Shown: positions 10,400 through 21,999 of the stretch, piece by piece
Layout of the letters: every line of letters begins with the position of its first letter
Position numbering within the stretch: the first letter of the stretch is position 1
DNA from: Silurus meridionalis
Lineage: Eukaryota; Chordata; Actinopteri; Siluriformes; Siluridae
Length of the DNA: 64,000 nt
Direction: 5' to 3'
NCBI RefSeq assembly: GCF_014805685.1
Contig: NC_060906.1
Location: 20,876,626-20,940,625 of the forward strand
The notes under the pieces: model-generated
What the model was told of the DNA's origin: nothing
The model's database searches: none
Seen by the model: the letters and a program-made list of their open reading frames with translations, nothing else
Made by a program: the position numbers and the translations under genes

Positions 10400-13300
10400 A
10401 TTATTATTTAATAATAATTTAGTAATTATTGTTAGTATCTGTATTAGTGATAAAAAATTGGGAATTCAAGTCTCGGCTCTTCTAACCTGCCAAAGTTGTG
10501 TGCTTGCACAAGAGTTTTAACTGCTTTAAAGTTAAAATGACTGACCTTGACATCCAAGTTCCAAACAGCACCGAATTAGAAAACTAAAACTGATTTTAGA
10601 GCACTTTTGATGTGCCCAATGAGTGAGAAGAAGGTGGTGAATTCCAATCGGGGAACTGCCACCCTCCCAAAAAACATGCACCAAAAGTGGCAGACAATAG
10701 CTGACAATGACCTCTGACAACTTTATTATTATCCGAGTTGTGTCTAAAATGTGAAAAGAAATGAGGATTGTTGACACCATTTTTTGTGGCTGTGGTGTTG
10801 AACATAGTTGCAGCTTCATCAGCTTTTCACTTCATAGACGGCTGTGCTGCTTTTCCTGTTGATCCCGTGTCAGTGTCCTAACCCCCTGCTTCCCACGTTG
10901 ACACAAATACGCACATGCTTTTGTGACATCCTGTGCGGAAGCCGGGAACAATAATGGACATGTACATGGAGACTGTGGAACTTTCAGAACGCCACGTTGC
11001 GCTCCAGAGGATACATCGTACGCCTTTTGAACACCTCATTCCCATCATTAAGGGCTCATCATCAACGCAGCTATTTCTAGGGGTGTGAATGGCAAAGCTC
11101 AAACAAATGTTTCCAACAGGAACAGGAACAAACACACTCAAGCAATGTGTTACAAACCATGTGAACCAAATGGGAAAAAAAACACCTTGAAATGCTATAA
11201 TTACAAATGTCTTGCCACTAGTGGCACGTTTTTTAAGTGCCTTTCAACGTCTTGGTTTGCACTTGGTGTGTTGGTGTTCACAGGTTTCGGCCACATCCAA
11301 CAAAAGTTAACTATGTGACGGTTGGGCTGCAGTTGTGCAATTCTGCGAAATAAAAAAGAAACAATAAATAAATGTTAGATAATAGTGTCGAAGCCGAAGC
11401 TCTCGCGCTTTGGGAAACGTCAGACCTCCTCTCGAGCAATTAACCGTTAAAGACTTGCCAACCAAAACAAAGCTTGGGCCTTATTTGTTTACAGCAGTCT
11501 CTTTCTTTCTTAGGAGCGTCTCATTGGTACTTGGCTAATCTCGAGCTTGAATCTTCACTCTGTAATGTACCATAAGCGTCTGGTATGCAATACTGTAATT
11601 CAGGGAAACCCTTGAAAACATCATACAGCATATATTGAACTAAAGACCTACTGGAAACCTCTCCAGCTCTCAGCTATTTGTTAAGGACTTCCTGTAGGCC
11701 ATAGTATTAAGACATTCTCATGATTCTTGTCACCATATCCATGTAATTGCTGAAAATTTAGTAAAATATTGCATTATATTTCGGGTTTTTATAGGCTACA
11801 TTATTTAATATTTCAGACTGAGAATTGTTCAGTTTCTTTTAGAAAAATGCATCCTGTGATATTTTAAAATTTGTTTTAATTCTATGATAAATACTGCACC
11901 AGTATTAAACTCACTGACTCATAACACTATTGACATGACTACTTTTGTCCCCAATCTCCATAATGATTCCATATGAAATGTGACATAACGACCCTAATGA
12001 CCCTTAATGGACCCTTAACCATTAATATAGTGAGTCCAAAGGCGACAGGAAGTTTTCCATCTATGTGCTTCCTCTGTCCTTTGACATTGTCAAGTTTCCA
12101 AACATCTTCCAAATAACGTACAGTAACAGCGTTTCTAAATTGGGTCACTAGTCTTATGGGAATTAAGAGTTTAGCTGACGTTGTGGGAATATTAATCTTC
12201 AGAAAGGATATGAGGGAATAAGAGGATTCGAAAGGGAAATGTTGAACAACAGTTGTTTGTTTGCTAGCAGTGCTAGGACAAGCCAGACACCCAAGACAGA
12301 CAACAGGACGTGTTGGATGATGTACACAAATGCTTTTACATCCACAAAAGGAGGAGGTTGTTGGATCTCCTACTTAAAAATCCTGAAACAACCTTGCCTC
12401 ACATGGTCAACAGCGTTTTGGAAAAAAGCTTCACTTTCTCTGTTTCTCGGCATAGCATATATACACGCTTGCCTGAGTTCTTGGTATCCTTCTCTTGTAA
12501 ACACAGGAAAAATAAGGCTTTGAGTCTTAGTTCAAAGTCAGAGGCTCTGGAAACTCGGTGGATGAACGCTTTCAATTCCGCAGCCCTTACCCAGGCCCTT
12601 TGGCACAGACAATAAAAAGAACCTGTTGCAGCTTTAAGAGTCGAACTGCATAATAGAAAAAATCTGTCTGAAAAAAAGGGTGCCAACCTTTTTCTGCTGA
12701 AACATGACGAATAATAATAATAATGATTATAATAATAAGACCTCCCTTTAATCCCTGGCTTCGAGTGTAAGTGCACAGAAAACCCTTGTTTGTGCTGTTC
12801 CTCTGCACCATGTATTAACATGGATTAACTGAAAAACACAGAAAAGCAACTGACTTCTCCCAAGAATGTCCCCTTCCTCTATGGCATTTCCCTACGATAT
12901 ACGTGTTATCCGTATTTCTTTAAATAGTAGTCAAGTTTACAAAGGAGCTTTTTGTGGTCAGGAAGACTCGGTGTGCCTCCGTAAGGATGCCAAGTGTCTA
13001 TTATGAGGCAGAAGAGTTATAGTCAATAAGTTTTAAAAGAGAAATAAAGGTCCTTCTCTCCCTCCTCCTGTTCTCCAAAACTCGAAAACGCTCAGTGTCT
13101 GCCGCAGTCTTTTCTTTAAAAGAAGCCTCGACTCCTCTGTAATGAAAAACTTCAGCTTGACTAAGACATCCATTGTGTTAAACGTATCAATCTCTGTTGT
13201 GTAACCTATATCCCTCGCTTAGTAATGTAAACACAGAGCTGTTTTTTTGTAACGCTAATTCGTTTAGTTACCCCTTTAGCTTTTGGGGGGGGGGGTGGGA

Positions 13301-13795
13301 TCTGAACTGTATTTTATTTGGCAGGTGAATTAGTGGAGCTTCAAACAGAATTCAAGAGGTTTTTTTTAGACAGCAATGGTTTAAAAAAGGTCTAAAGTCA
13401 TTTTGCATGATTTCTTTCATTCTTGTGTTCTCCCTTTCCCACACACATACACTCAGTGGGATGATGACAGGCTCACCAAGCCTTTCTGTGTCAACTATAG
13501 GCTCTAAGCAACCACTTCCAGGCAGGCTGGTCCATCCCCTGAACCCCCCCACCCCATCCCACCCCCACATTCTGCCCCCTTGGTTCTGAACAAACACTAC
13601 TCAATGCCCAATTAGGAAAGCAGCTTTATTACTGGATTCTTCCGAACCAGTAGAGAATGAGAGGCTTGTTTTAAAAGGGGTTGCAAGAGGAATCTACTTC
13701 TGTATTAAAAAAACTCATTTCTGAGGATTTTAATTAATGCTGTTAGAATAAATTTATTTTCTATATCTATATAGTATATGACAAAAAAAAAAAAC
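10400..13795. other. Intergenic, no gene or clear repeat seen
   Basis: Over 3 kb with no recognisable exon. Minor features are a TAA-rich run at 12710-12740, a G run at 13286-13297 and C-rich sequence near 13540-13570. Frames at 12239-12615 and 12399-12821 have no family motif and overlap on both strands, so I do not call them. Confidence 0.45.
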
Positions 13796-14115
13796 TTGTA
13801 CTTTTCACATGTACATTAAAGCACAGTTGAAACAGACATGAGTTGAGTCAGACATGATATAGCGCCCCAGAGCTCTGAGGGTTAAGGGCCTTGCTTAAGG
13901 GACTTGGCAGCTTGGGAATGCTGGAGCTTGACCAGGAAAAGACTAAAGGAATAAATTGAGCTCTTTTTGCGTGTCACATGTACATTACATCACAGTGAAA
14001 TTTGCTCTTCTTATAGCAAATCCAAGCAATAGAAAAAACGGGGGAGGCCTTGCTTAAGGGCCTAAGAGCGACAGCTTGCCAATATCAGGGTTGACTACTG
14101 AGCTACTAAAGTTTG
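13795..14115 (-). repeat. Two SINE-like repeat B copies
   Basis: Minus-strand copies lie at about 13799-13925 and 13965-14115. Each begins (plus reading) with CACATGTACATTA and contains GGGCCTTGCTTAAGGG or GAGGCCTTGCTTAAGGGCC. Both are truncated and diverged; the first retains GCTTGGGAATGCTGGAGCTT. Confidence 0.6.
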
Positions 14116-14119
14116 GAGC

Positions 14120-15500
14120 CATTGCACAGCACCCACTATCTCAACCCATTTAAAAAAAAATTTTAAGACATAAATATATTGGCAGAATATTTGCAAAACA
14201 TGATTAGCTGCCCTTTTTATTAGTTAGATGCCCCCAAAGAAACGGGTTAAGCCTTAAAAAAAAGTCGTCAGGTGAACAGCCCTTTACTCCACAGAATATT
14301 CAGGCTGTTCGAGCGGCCATCTTAAGATGTCTTCTCTGCTCCGTTTCACAACATGCATCATCTTTGTGTTGAGATGTTGCTTCAAAATGACTCACCCATG
14401 TTATAGTCACTTAAGCAGATGGGACACAATTATGATGTCCTAACTGGTAATGATGCCGAAACAGTGTATGTGTTTCTAAACACGCACAGAACTCTGGGCC
14501 TCTGTTGTTCTCTGGCCAAACGAAAATTCGCAGGACCTGTAGGTCAACGCAACACAACAACATTTTGATTTGACATGCCATGAATGCCATGAGGCCTAGT
14601 TTATCTCACTGCATCACCAGGGATTGCTATTGTTCTTGAGCACTCATCCCGAGCGTTTTTTTTTCCACATCACATGAACACTGTCCCAATTATCTGTCCA
14701 CGGGATTAGAAATATATGATCCGAACGCATTCACAAATACTCTCCAGCTGCTTCTTTTTCGCTACCGACTGTCGCACGAGCCAAAGGCAGTTAAATAAAT
14801 ACTGTTGAACGAGCAAGATGCAATTTGTTTGTGAAAATTTGTAAAGAGGAACCATGTGAATCGGCTTTACTGTGTGTCTCAGACGTCTGAGGAATAATTG
14901 AAAAGTGTAGCGATTTCAAACATAATTACAAGTTACAAGCATTTACTTGGAAAGACATTGGGGCAAACACAAAATGGCAAAATATGAAGCTTTTGATAGT
15001 GGTAATCACAAATCTTTGGTCAGAAAATGAGCAAGAATGAAAGAAATAGATAAAACACATAACAAAGGCAGTACATTTAAATAATAAGAGATAAAAGAAA
15101 GACAAAATATTGAATAGATATTTTCCCTTTAAATTCTTTAAATATTTAAACAGAATGAAGTGTAAATGTTGTTCCGTTCATTATTGATGATCTCCAGACA
15201 GTTAGTGAAGAATTTTTGGAACTAAGAATGTGTTGATGTGACCAAACATTTCAATCATTATTATGATGTTACTATGCATTTATGAAAACTAAAGAAAGTG
15301 CTTTTCCTTGTTTCCAAAATTTCCAAATATTCCCAATATTATGTTCATTGCTGCAAAAGTAAACAAGCAAATGCTGGCAGAGGAGAGTCTAAGAAGTACA
15401 TTTGTCTTATTCTTTTTTTTCCCCTTCACCTTTTTAATTTAAAATGTGCATTTATTTACAACAGGAGTGTTCTACCCTGTGTTTTAGTATTTCTACCATA
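14120..15500. other. Intergenic, no gene seen
   Basis: No repeat or exon recognised. The stretch 14250-14800 is less AT-rich than its neighbours and could hold conserved non-coding sequence; alignment would be needed. Confidence 0.35.
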
Positions 15501-15507
15501 TTTTTCT

Positions 15508-15687
15508 TATGAGGCAAATTTTAAACTGATGGCCGATATAGCCGAGTCATCTAACAACTGTCAATCAGGCAAGAAATACGGCGTGTCAGAATGTAATGTC
15601 AGGAGATGGCTTAGCAATGCTAATAGCCAAAAAAAGCTAAAAGGGGCCGCTTTGAAGAAAATGACCGGTAAGTGTGTCAGTACGTAG
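15508..15687 (+). pseudogene. Brinker/pogo-like HTH transposase fragment
   Basis: The plus strand reads SYEANFKLMADIAESSNNCQ then SGKKYGVSECNVRRWLSNAN, within a 129-codon frame (15298-15687). This fits the Psq/Brinker-type helix-turn-helix found at the N-terminus of pogo/Tigger-like transposases and related domesticated proteins: an F-K-L start, a central NNCQ...KKYGVSE recognition helix and a V-R-R-W end. No DDE domain follows and the frame stops at 15687. I infer a transposon remnant. A domesticated exon cannot be excluded. Confidence 0.6.
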
Positions 15688-15789
15688 CTGAGGGGCTACC
15701 CATAACCAGAGCCGTCATCCAGTTAACGGCACTGGAAATCGTGAAACAGCTTTACTGTTTTCTTAAGTATGCTTATAGTGATTTTGTTT

Positions 15790-16375
15790 AGTCAGTCAGT
15801 CAGTCAAGTTTATTTCTATAGCGCTTTTCACAACAGACATTGTCTCAAAGCAGCTTTACAGAAATCAACAGTCAAGGTGAATGGTGTGAATTTATCCCTG
15901 ATGAGCAAGAAGGAAAAACTCCCTTAGATGTTATGAGGAAGAAACCTTGAGAGGAACCAGACTCAAAAGGGAAACCCATCCTCATTTGGGTGACATCAAG
16001 AGTTTGATCATAAATCTTTCAACAATACAGAACACTGGAGAGTGAGAACTAACATGAGTACTGGAGTATAAGATTATAAGTAATGATCTTTCTACAGTCT
16101 TTTACAGTCTTTATGGTTATAAAACTAGGAGCTACTGAGCTCAACATTTGTGATCATCACAGATCCAGCATCAGCTTCTCCATGTCAGAGCCTTTAAACA
16201 CTCCAGGAGGTCCAATATCAAAACTCCACACATGTAGTTGGATCCAATTGGCACTGGTACGTCTCTAGATGGTACGGGATGTTTGCGAGTTCGGCATCTA
16301 CTTCTTTAAAGGTCTATAAACTTCATGAGGTTTATTGCACTACTGTTAATTGTGTCAAGTCAAGTCAAGTCAAGA
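15790..16375 (-). mobile_element. L2-like LINE 3' end, inverted
   Basis: Minus-strand copy of the 3' untranslated region also seen at 4640-5458. Reading plus, it starts AGTCAAGTTTATTTCTATAG and CAGCTTTACAGAAATCAAC and continues through AACTCCCTTAGATGTTATGA and GGGTGACATCAAGAG. It ends near 16330. A TCAAG iteration at 16354-16374 matches the CTTGA terminal repeat of this LINE family and may be the end of a second, lost copy. Confidence 0.75.
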
Positions 16376-16504
16376 ATAATGCATTCAAGCCTGTTATTTT
16401 TCTTAAAGAATATTTACTAATAATAAAATAAGAGACTTGACTTGACTATTAATAAAATATTATTAGGCTACATGTTTTTTCACAATGAAATGAACAGCCT
16501 AGGC

Positions 16505-16735
16505 TAATTGTTATCCCAATTTATTACCCACACTGTCTATACTGTCTCATATTGTCTGTATTATCTTGTATTGTCTTGTATAGTCTGTTTTTGTCTTGTC
16601 TTGTCTGTTTTGTCATGTATAGGTTTTATTTATATCTGTACTTTTGAGAGTCACAAACAGCTGGAACCAAATTCCTTGTGTGTGTCAACACACTTGGCCA
16701 ATAAACCTGCTTCTGATTCTGATTCTGATTAAATA
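16505..16735 (+). mobile_element. LINE 3' tail with (TGATTC)n end
   Basis: The segment ends CACACTTGGCCAATAAACCT followed by three TGATTC-type units (CTTCTGATTCTGATTCTGAT). This is typical of the 3' end of fish L2-like LINEs, with short terminal iterations replacing poly(A). The upstream part is TGTCTTG-rich low-complexity sequence. No coding part is attached. Confidence 0.65.
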
Positions 16736-17012
16736 CAGATGGACTGCAGGTTATAGATAAAAGACAAGAGTTGGTCTTTTAAAAAGCATTTTTCCAAACA
16801 GTACACTTATAATCAGGATGGTCTTATAAACAATAAGAGAATTAGGGTTTTCTTGTATTAATAATTGAAATACTTATTTATGTATTTTACTGTAACATCA
16901 GCAAAATCCAAACCAAATGCCATTTTGAAAACATGCTCTAATTTTCTAAAATATAAAATGTACAGTAAAAGAATTGGAATGATTCTAGTATGTTCCTCAA
17001 TGTTATTCCTAT

Positions 17013-18110
17013 TATTAGATTAGATTAGATTAGATTAGATTAGATTTAACTTTATTGTTGTTGTGCAAGGTACATGTACAGAGCCAATTAAATGCAGTTA
17101 GCATCTAACAGTAAATAAATAGGGTAGCAGGTCCATATATACTGGGATGAGGGTGATTAATGTACAGAAGGTGCGTGTATATATAGTTATATATAATATA
17201 CAGTGCAATGTTTATAGGGTTCCCTGGTGGTCTAGTGGTTAGGATGTGGTGCTCTCACCGCTGCGGCCTGGGTTCGATCCCAGGTCAGGGAACCGACACC
17301 AGCCACTCTTAGTGCCGGTCCCAAGGCCGGATAAATGGGGAGGGTTGCTTTAGGAAGGACATCCAGCGTAAAAACGTGCCAAATCAATCATGCGGATGAT
17401 CCGCTGTGGCGACCCCTAATGGGAGAAGCCGAAAAAAAGTTTATGTGTAGATAGACATGTCAGAAGATAATATACAAAATTACATGATATAGTTATGTAC
17501 AAGTATGAATGTATGTATGATACAGTATATACAGAATGAATATGGGTGGAATGTACAGTAGAGCAAATGTGAGTTATGGATGGTCTAAAATGAATAGTAG
17601 TGGATATGCAGTGCAAAATACAATGTTTGTAAGTGACTACACAATATTGAATCAGCTGCTCGGTGCAGTAACAGCCACAAGATAAAAGCTTTTCTTCAGT
17701 CTGGTTGTGCTGCTTTATGTAGCGTCTGGGTAGAAGGGAGAAGGGTGAATAGTCCATGTTTGGGGTGAGAGGTATCATTGATGATGCCCTTCAGCATTTC
17801 GTGTATTGTAAATGTTCTCCAAGGTGAGCAGCTGAGTGCCAATGATTCTGTTTTCACCACCCTTTGAAGGGCTTTACGGCTTTAAGAAGTGCAGCTGCTG
17901 AGATTAAGTTAGTTAGGATGCTCTCAATGGCAGAGCGGTAAACATTCTTCACTATCCTGTAGCACAGATTGGACTTTTTAAGCCTTCTCAAAAAAAAAAC
18001 AGGTGCTGTTTTGTTTTCTTGATTAGGATAGAAGAGTTCAGAGACCAGGTGAGATGTGGACTCCAAGGAACAGCAGCTCCAATGATGTGAATGGGAGAAT
18101 GAGTGTGATT
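17013..18110 (-). pseudogene. L2-like LINE 3' part, minus strand
   Basis: Reading minus, 18066-17850 encodes FFLRRLKKSNLCYRIVKNVY and 17780-17700 encodes ASSMIPLTPNMDYSPFSLLP RRYIKQ. These match the end of the fish L2-like LINE protein (FLRRLKK, then the LFTLLPSGRRY-type block). The 3' end reads as ACTTTATTGTTGTTGTGCAA on the plus strand and finishes in a (TTAGA)n iteration at 17013-17046. Several stops interrupt it. A tRNA-Glu SINE (17210-17444) interrupts the untranslated region, so the SINE is younger. Confidence 0.75.
17210..17444 (+). mobile_element. tRNA-Glu-derived SINE, copy 1
   Basis: Positions 17221-17292 form a 72-base tRNA-Glu(CTC)-like head. It has acceptor strands TCCCTGG and TCAGGGA, an A box TGGTCTAGTGG, anticodon loop CTCTCAC and B box GGTTCGATCC in a fully paired T arm. 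The body reads AGTGCCGGTCCCAAGGCCGG, GATCCGCTGTGGCGACCCC and GGGAGAAGCCG and ends in an A run. GTTTAT at 17210-17215 and 17439-17444 is a possible short target duplication. It is not called a functional tRNA gene, because the anticodon stem has several G-T pairs and the SINE body follows directly. Confidence 0.85.
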
Positions 18111-18164
18111 GCCGGCTCGTCTAAAATCCACAATTATGCCAATTATGGCAAAAGAAGTTTGGAC

Positions 18165-18640
18165 TGTAAATGTAAAAAATGTAAATATACAAAATGCAAA
18201 GATTTACAAATCTGATAAAAAAACATTTTTTATTCACAATCAAACATAAAAAACACATCAAATGTTTAAACTATGGAATTTTACAATTTGTACAAAAAAA
18301 AGGGTAATTTTGAATTTAGCTGCAACAAAAGTCGGGAAGGGGAAACAAAAGTCTGGAAAAAGTAAGAGTTATTAAAATGAAACAGTTGGAGAAACATTTT
18401 GCAACTAATGAGGTTCATTGGCAACAGGTCAGTAAGATAATTGGGTATAAATAATGTATTTTAGAGTCTCTCAGAAGAAAAGATGGGCAAAGCATCACCA
18501 ATCTGTGAAAGACTTTGTCTACAAAGTTTGGAACAATTTCAGAATAATGTTCCTCAATATCAAATTGTAAAACAGTTAAATATCTCTCACATACAGCACA
18601 TAATATCATCAAAAATGACTTGAGTAAGACATGCTTGTTA
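18165..18640 (+). mobile_element. Teleost DNA-transposon remnant
   Basis: Features such as GCAAAGATTTACAAATCTGA, CATCAAATGTTTAAACTATG, GCAACAGGTCAGTAAGATAA and GAGTCTCTCAGAAGAAAAGA recall an abundant non-coding 5' region of a fish DNA transposon. The copy ends near ATATCATCAAAAATGACTT. No transposase frame remains. Part of the same 5' end recurs at 60985-61083. The superfamily is not certain. Confidence 0.5.
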
Positions 18641-18664
18641 TGGAACATCTGTAAATAGGATTTT

Positions 18665-18986
18665 ATTACTTGTCACATGTACATTAATACACAGTAACAT
18701 TCAGAGGGTTAAGGGCCTTGCTCAAGGGCCCAAGAAAGGCAGCTTGTCGATATAGGGGCTTGAAGTCCACCCTGCGATCAGTCACCCAGAGCCTTAACCA
18801 CTGATCTACCACTACACCCTTCATTCTAGAGATGTACATTAATACACAGTAACATTCAGAGGGTTAAGGGCCTTGCTCAAGGGCCCAAGAAAGCAGCTTG
18901 TCAATATAGGGGCTTGAACCCCACCCTGCAATCAGTCACCCAGAGCCTTAACCACTGATCTACCACTACACCCTTCATTCTAGAGA
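18665..18986 (-). repeat. SINE-like repeat B, tandemly duplicated
   Basis: Two nearly identical units lie head to tail: 18677-18831 and 18832-18985, period 155. Each runs from ATGTACATTAATACACAG to CCTTCATTCTAGAG and contains GGGCCTTGCTCAAGGGCCC. They differ by a one-base indel (AAAGGCAG versus AAAGCAG) and a handful of substitutions (for example GAAGTCC versus GAACCCC), so the duplication is recent compared with the age of the repeat. Confidence 0.85.
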
Positions 18987-18989
18987 CTT

Positions 18990-20230
18990 TCTTATGGTGG
19001 AAATACTGGCTGTTACAAAGAGCTGACTATGGAGAGTCCTTCAACAAACTCTAAACAAGCGTATCCTCACAGGAAACTTTGTCATATTAGCAACTACACA
19101 TGTTTTTGTTGTTGTTCATGTTCAGCATCTGCCATACAAGTCTATGTGTAAGTTGTTAACGGACAAACACTTTCATTTCAACTACTGTCAGAACTGCTGT
19201 TTTGGAGAAACACCTCTTGATCAATCAGAATTGACTATTCGAATAGCAACAAAAAAATAAAATAATATAATGTAATATGTTTCTAATAAAACACACACTC
19301 AAAGTTTTTCTAAAGACTTTGGCTCTGTTTATTTATTTTTTAAATGGGTAAAGGAACAGCGCTCGGAAAATCGGTTAAGCCGCTGATATTCCAAGTGTGG
19401 TTTCATTTACGACAGCGTGTTCCTCCTCCTCCTTGTAGTGTGGCATGCGATGTTTCTGTAAAACGATCTGAAAACATAAAAAAAATAAACCGTAGTGTAT
19501 CATTCTGTCATATGCTGCTGAAAGGAACAGTTTTATAAAGACGTTTCGAATAAAGTTTTACAGCGTGGTCATTGAAATTCTTTGTACGAAACCCAAACGC
19601 CGGGTTCGTTTCTAAACCCTCGGCTGGTGTACATTGGACAGATGAACAGTGTCTGATCTCACTCCATTCACCACACAAGCAATAAATCTGTGTCGAAGGT
19701 TCAAAATCTAAATAAGGTATGACGATGATTTTTTTAAATTCCCGAAACGACGCTGAGATCGCGGTTTCACGTTGCATCTGTCGGCGTGTCAGTGCTCCGA
19801 AGGAATCTTTGAGCCTGTGTAAATTGCGTACAATAATATACAAGGGTATGGCGTGTGAATAGGAAAAAAAAAAATCTGGTATCATGTTGTGACAGGGTCA
19901 TGTGACCTTCCAGCTGCAACACATGCCACAAGCTGCTCTGGAAAATAATCAAGCAGGAGGTTAAAAGTCACCACTTTGATCCAGAAAGGGGTTCATTTGT
20001 GCTTCTTTGTTTCCTGGCATGTGATAACACACCTGACTCAACTGTTATTTGTTACATTTTGGGGTTATATTTTCTCCAGTATCTCAGTTTTCACAGCTTG
20101 ATTACGTGTACAAGCAGATGATAAATGAAAGGGAAATCCTGTAGCTCTGTGGAAGCTGCTCACTGATCACCTCGATACTGTCTTTAAAAGGTATTTTTTT
20201 AAAGAGATCCATATCCTAATCTGGGTGTGG
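18990..20230. other. Intergenic, no gene seen
   Basis: Unique-looking sequence. The minus-strand frame at 19508-19885 (125 codons) has no recognised motif. No RNA gene or element boundary found. Confidence 0.4.
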
Positions 20231-20235
20231 AAACA

Positions 20236-20346
20236 TATTTGCAGGGCTTTGCTCAGGGGTCCAGAAGGGCAGGTTGGTGTGGCTGGGATTAGAATTCACA
20301 ACCTTCAGATCCAAAACCCAATGCCTTCATCACTAAACTACCACCA
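20236..20346 (-). repeat. SINE-like repeat B fragment
   Basis: Reads GGGCTTTGCTCAGGGGTCCA, GGTTGGTGTGGCTGGGATTA and a degenerate ending CATCACTAAACTACCACC. Related fragments with the same GTGTGGCTGGGATTTGAACT phrase lie at 39635, 43923 and 49015. Confidence 0.6.
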
Positions 20347-20349
20347 AAG

Positions 20350-20660
20350 GTATCACTTTTGATGGAAATGTAGTGAGCTGGTATGATTTGTATCATTGTA
20401 AAACAATAGAGATCTTCTCAGTTATTACTTTGAATTTTTGTATTTCTATTCTAATAAAAAAAACACATTCTGATTGGCGTGGTCTTTATCAGGCTCACAA
20501 GTTGGCACTTTTGATGGAATGGTGGTAGCTTTTGTAGAATCTATTTAACTGGTATAATTTTCAATACTGCCAATACAAAAAGATACAAACACCTTATAAC
20601 TTTGTATTTTTTATCGTTTATTTAAAAGAAACATTCTGATGGGTGTGGGTTTTTTTTCCA
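20350..20660. repeat. Diverged tandem duplication
   Basis: CACTTTTGATGG at 20354 recurs at 20506, and ACATTCTGATTGGCGTGG at 20465 recurs as ACATTCTGATGGGTGTGG at 20631. The two units are 152-166 bases apart and considerably diverged. Confidence 0.6.
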
Positions 20661-21402
20661 GGATGGCCCGCCTCCATCCACAGGCTGCAAGCCCTCACTT
20701 TTAAAGGATTGGTGAGGACAACGATGTACTAATCATATCCCAATGACTTTTAAAGTCAACATAATAAAATCTGAGGGATTAACTTTAGAAATTCTGGTTT
20801 ATTTTAATCTTTGTGCCAAACGTTACATCTCTTTGTGGTCTAAATCTGTACTAACACAATTTTTTCTTTCCCTTTAATCTGTCACCATTCTGTAGGTTAC
20901 ACTTGATGATGCTTGGCCGCAGTGCAATGTAGACTCATACACATGCATTAAAAAGCAGTTTATTATTAGTAGCACTCTGACTTGACACTTTACACACGTT
21001 CTTACATCATAAGTGAACATGAGGAGAACTCTAGAGTTGAGAGCATTGACTTATGTGCTTAGTTTAGCTTCAATGAGTACTTCTTTCCATTGCAATATTC
21101 TTTGTAAATGCTTTGCTCTATGACTCGGGTTATCAGAGGCAAATTACATTCAGTCTTAGACTAAACAGAATTTTTTAAATCATAGTTTAGCGGTGACAGT
21201 ATAATCACATGTCTGTGTATTTTACAGGACACTCAGTAAAAGATGGAATAATATTTTGCATAGACCCATATTCAAGAGTAAAACTAGCTCTTATTGGTCA
21301 ATAGAGTAAACAGATTGGACATACTGTACTGTATCAATCATTTTTTGTGGGTTTCCATTGTAAGAGTAATTTATAAAACAAAGCGTTCTAGCAGTTAAAT
21401 AT

Positions 21403-21471
<69 letters not shown>

Positions 21472-21482
21472 GATAGATAGAT

Positions 21483-21581
<99 letters not shown>
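21403..21581. repeat. (GATA)n microsatellite
   Basis: About 45 tetranucleotide units with two TGATAGA interruptions near 21470-21485. The YLSI-type frames on the minus strand are array translations. The hAT copy 2 begins within a few bases of its right end. Confidence 0.97.
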
Positions 21582-21584
21582 GCC

Positions 21585-21995
21585 TTCTCTGCTGGCCTGA
21601 ACACTATCAGAAGCACTGGCTAACATTTACAACCTAAAATCCAATATTTGTTCCATGAAATTGTATACATTTATTACCAACAGTTTATTCTCTCCATTTC
21701 CGCACTAGACAAATATTGATCCAGAACTGCTCCAGATGATGTAGGTGCACAGTTGCGGTGGTAGTGTAGAGGTTTGGAGTTTTCTTAACTGGGTTTCTTG
21801 CTTTAGTAAAATGATATTCACCCTCCCTATGTGAAGTGCCTCTCTCTCTGTAATGCCACATGTGGTTATATTGCGTTTTTGTATTGTATTGATGGTTTCT
21901 ATAATCGCCGCGTGATAGTGGTGGTATTAAGAGGTGGATTCATTCGGGTGAGTCCCCACTGAAGGCCCAGGTACCAAATGCACGACCAGCCACTG
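21585..21995 (-). mobile_element. hAT-like element, copy 2
   Basis: Reverse-complement relative of the element at 9100-10049. Its 5' end is at 21995 (CAGTGGCTGG when read on the minus strand) and it shares GTACCTGGGCCTTCAGTGG, the GAGAGAGAGGCA segment and the 3' part TTTAGGTTGTAAATG. It lacks the central ~500 bases of copy 1. The expected 3' terminal repeat is missing: the body stops at CTCTGCTGGCC and the GATA array takes its place. Confidence 0.7.
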
Positions 21996-21999
21996 AATT

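Noticed and set aside
17221..17292. Stand-alone tRNA-Glu gene (also 25185-25256)
   Set aside because: Both heads continue directly into the same SINE body and tail, and copy 2 has mismatches in the T arm.
21395..21626. YLSI-repeat open frames
   Set aside because: Pure translation of the GATA array; not a repeat protein. The same holds for 63020-63120.
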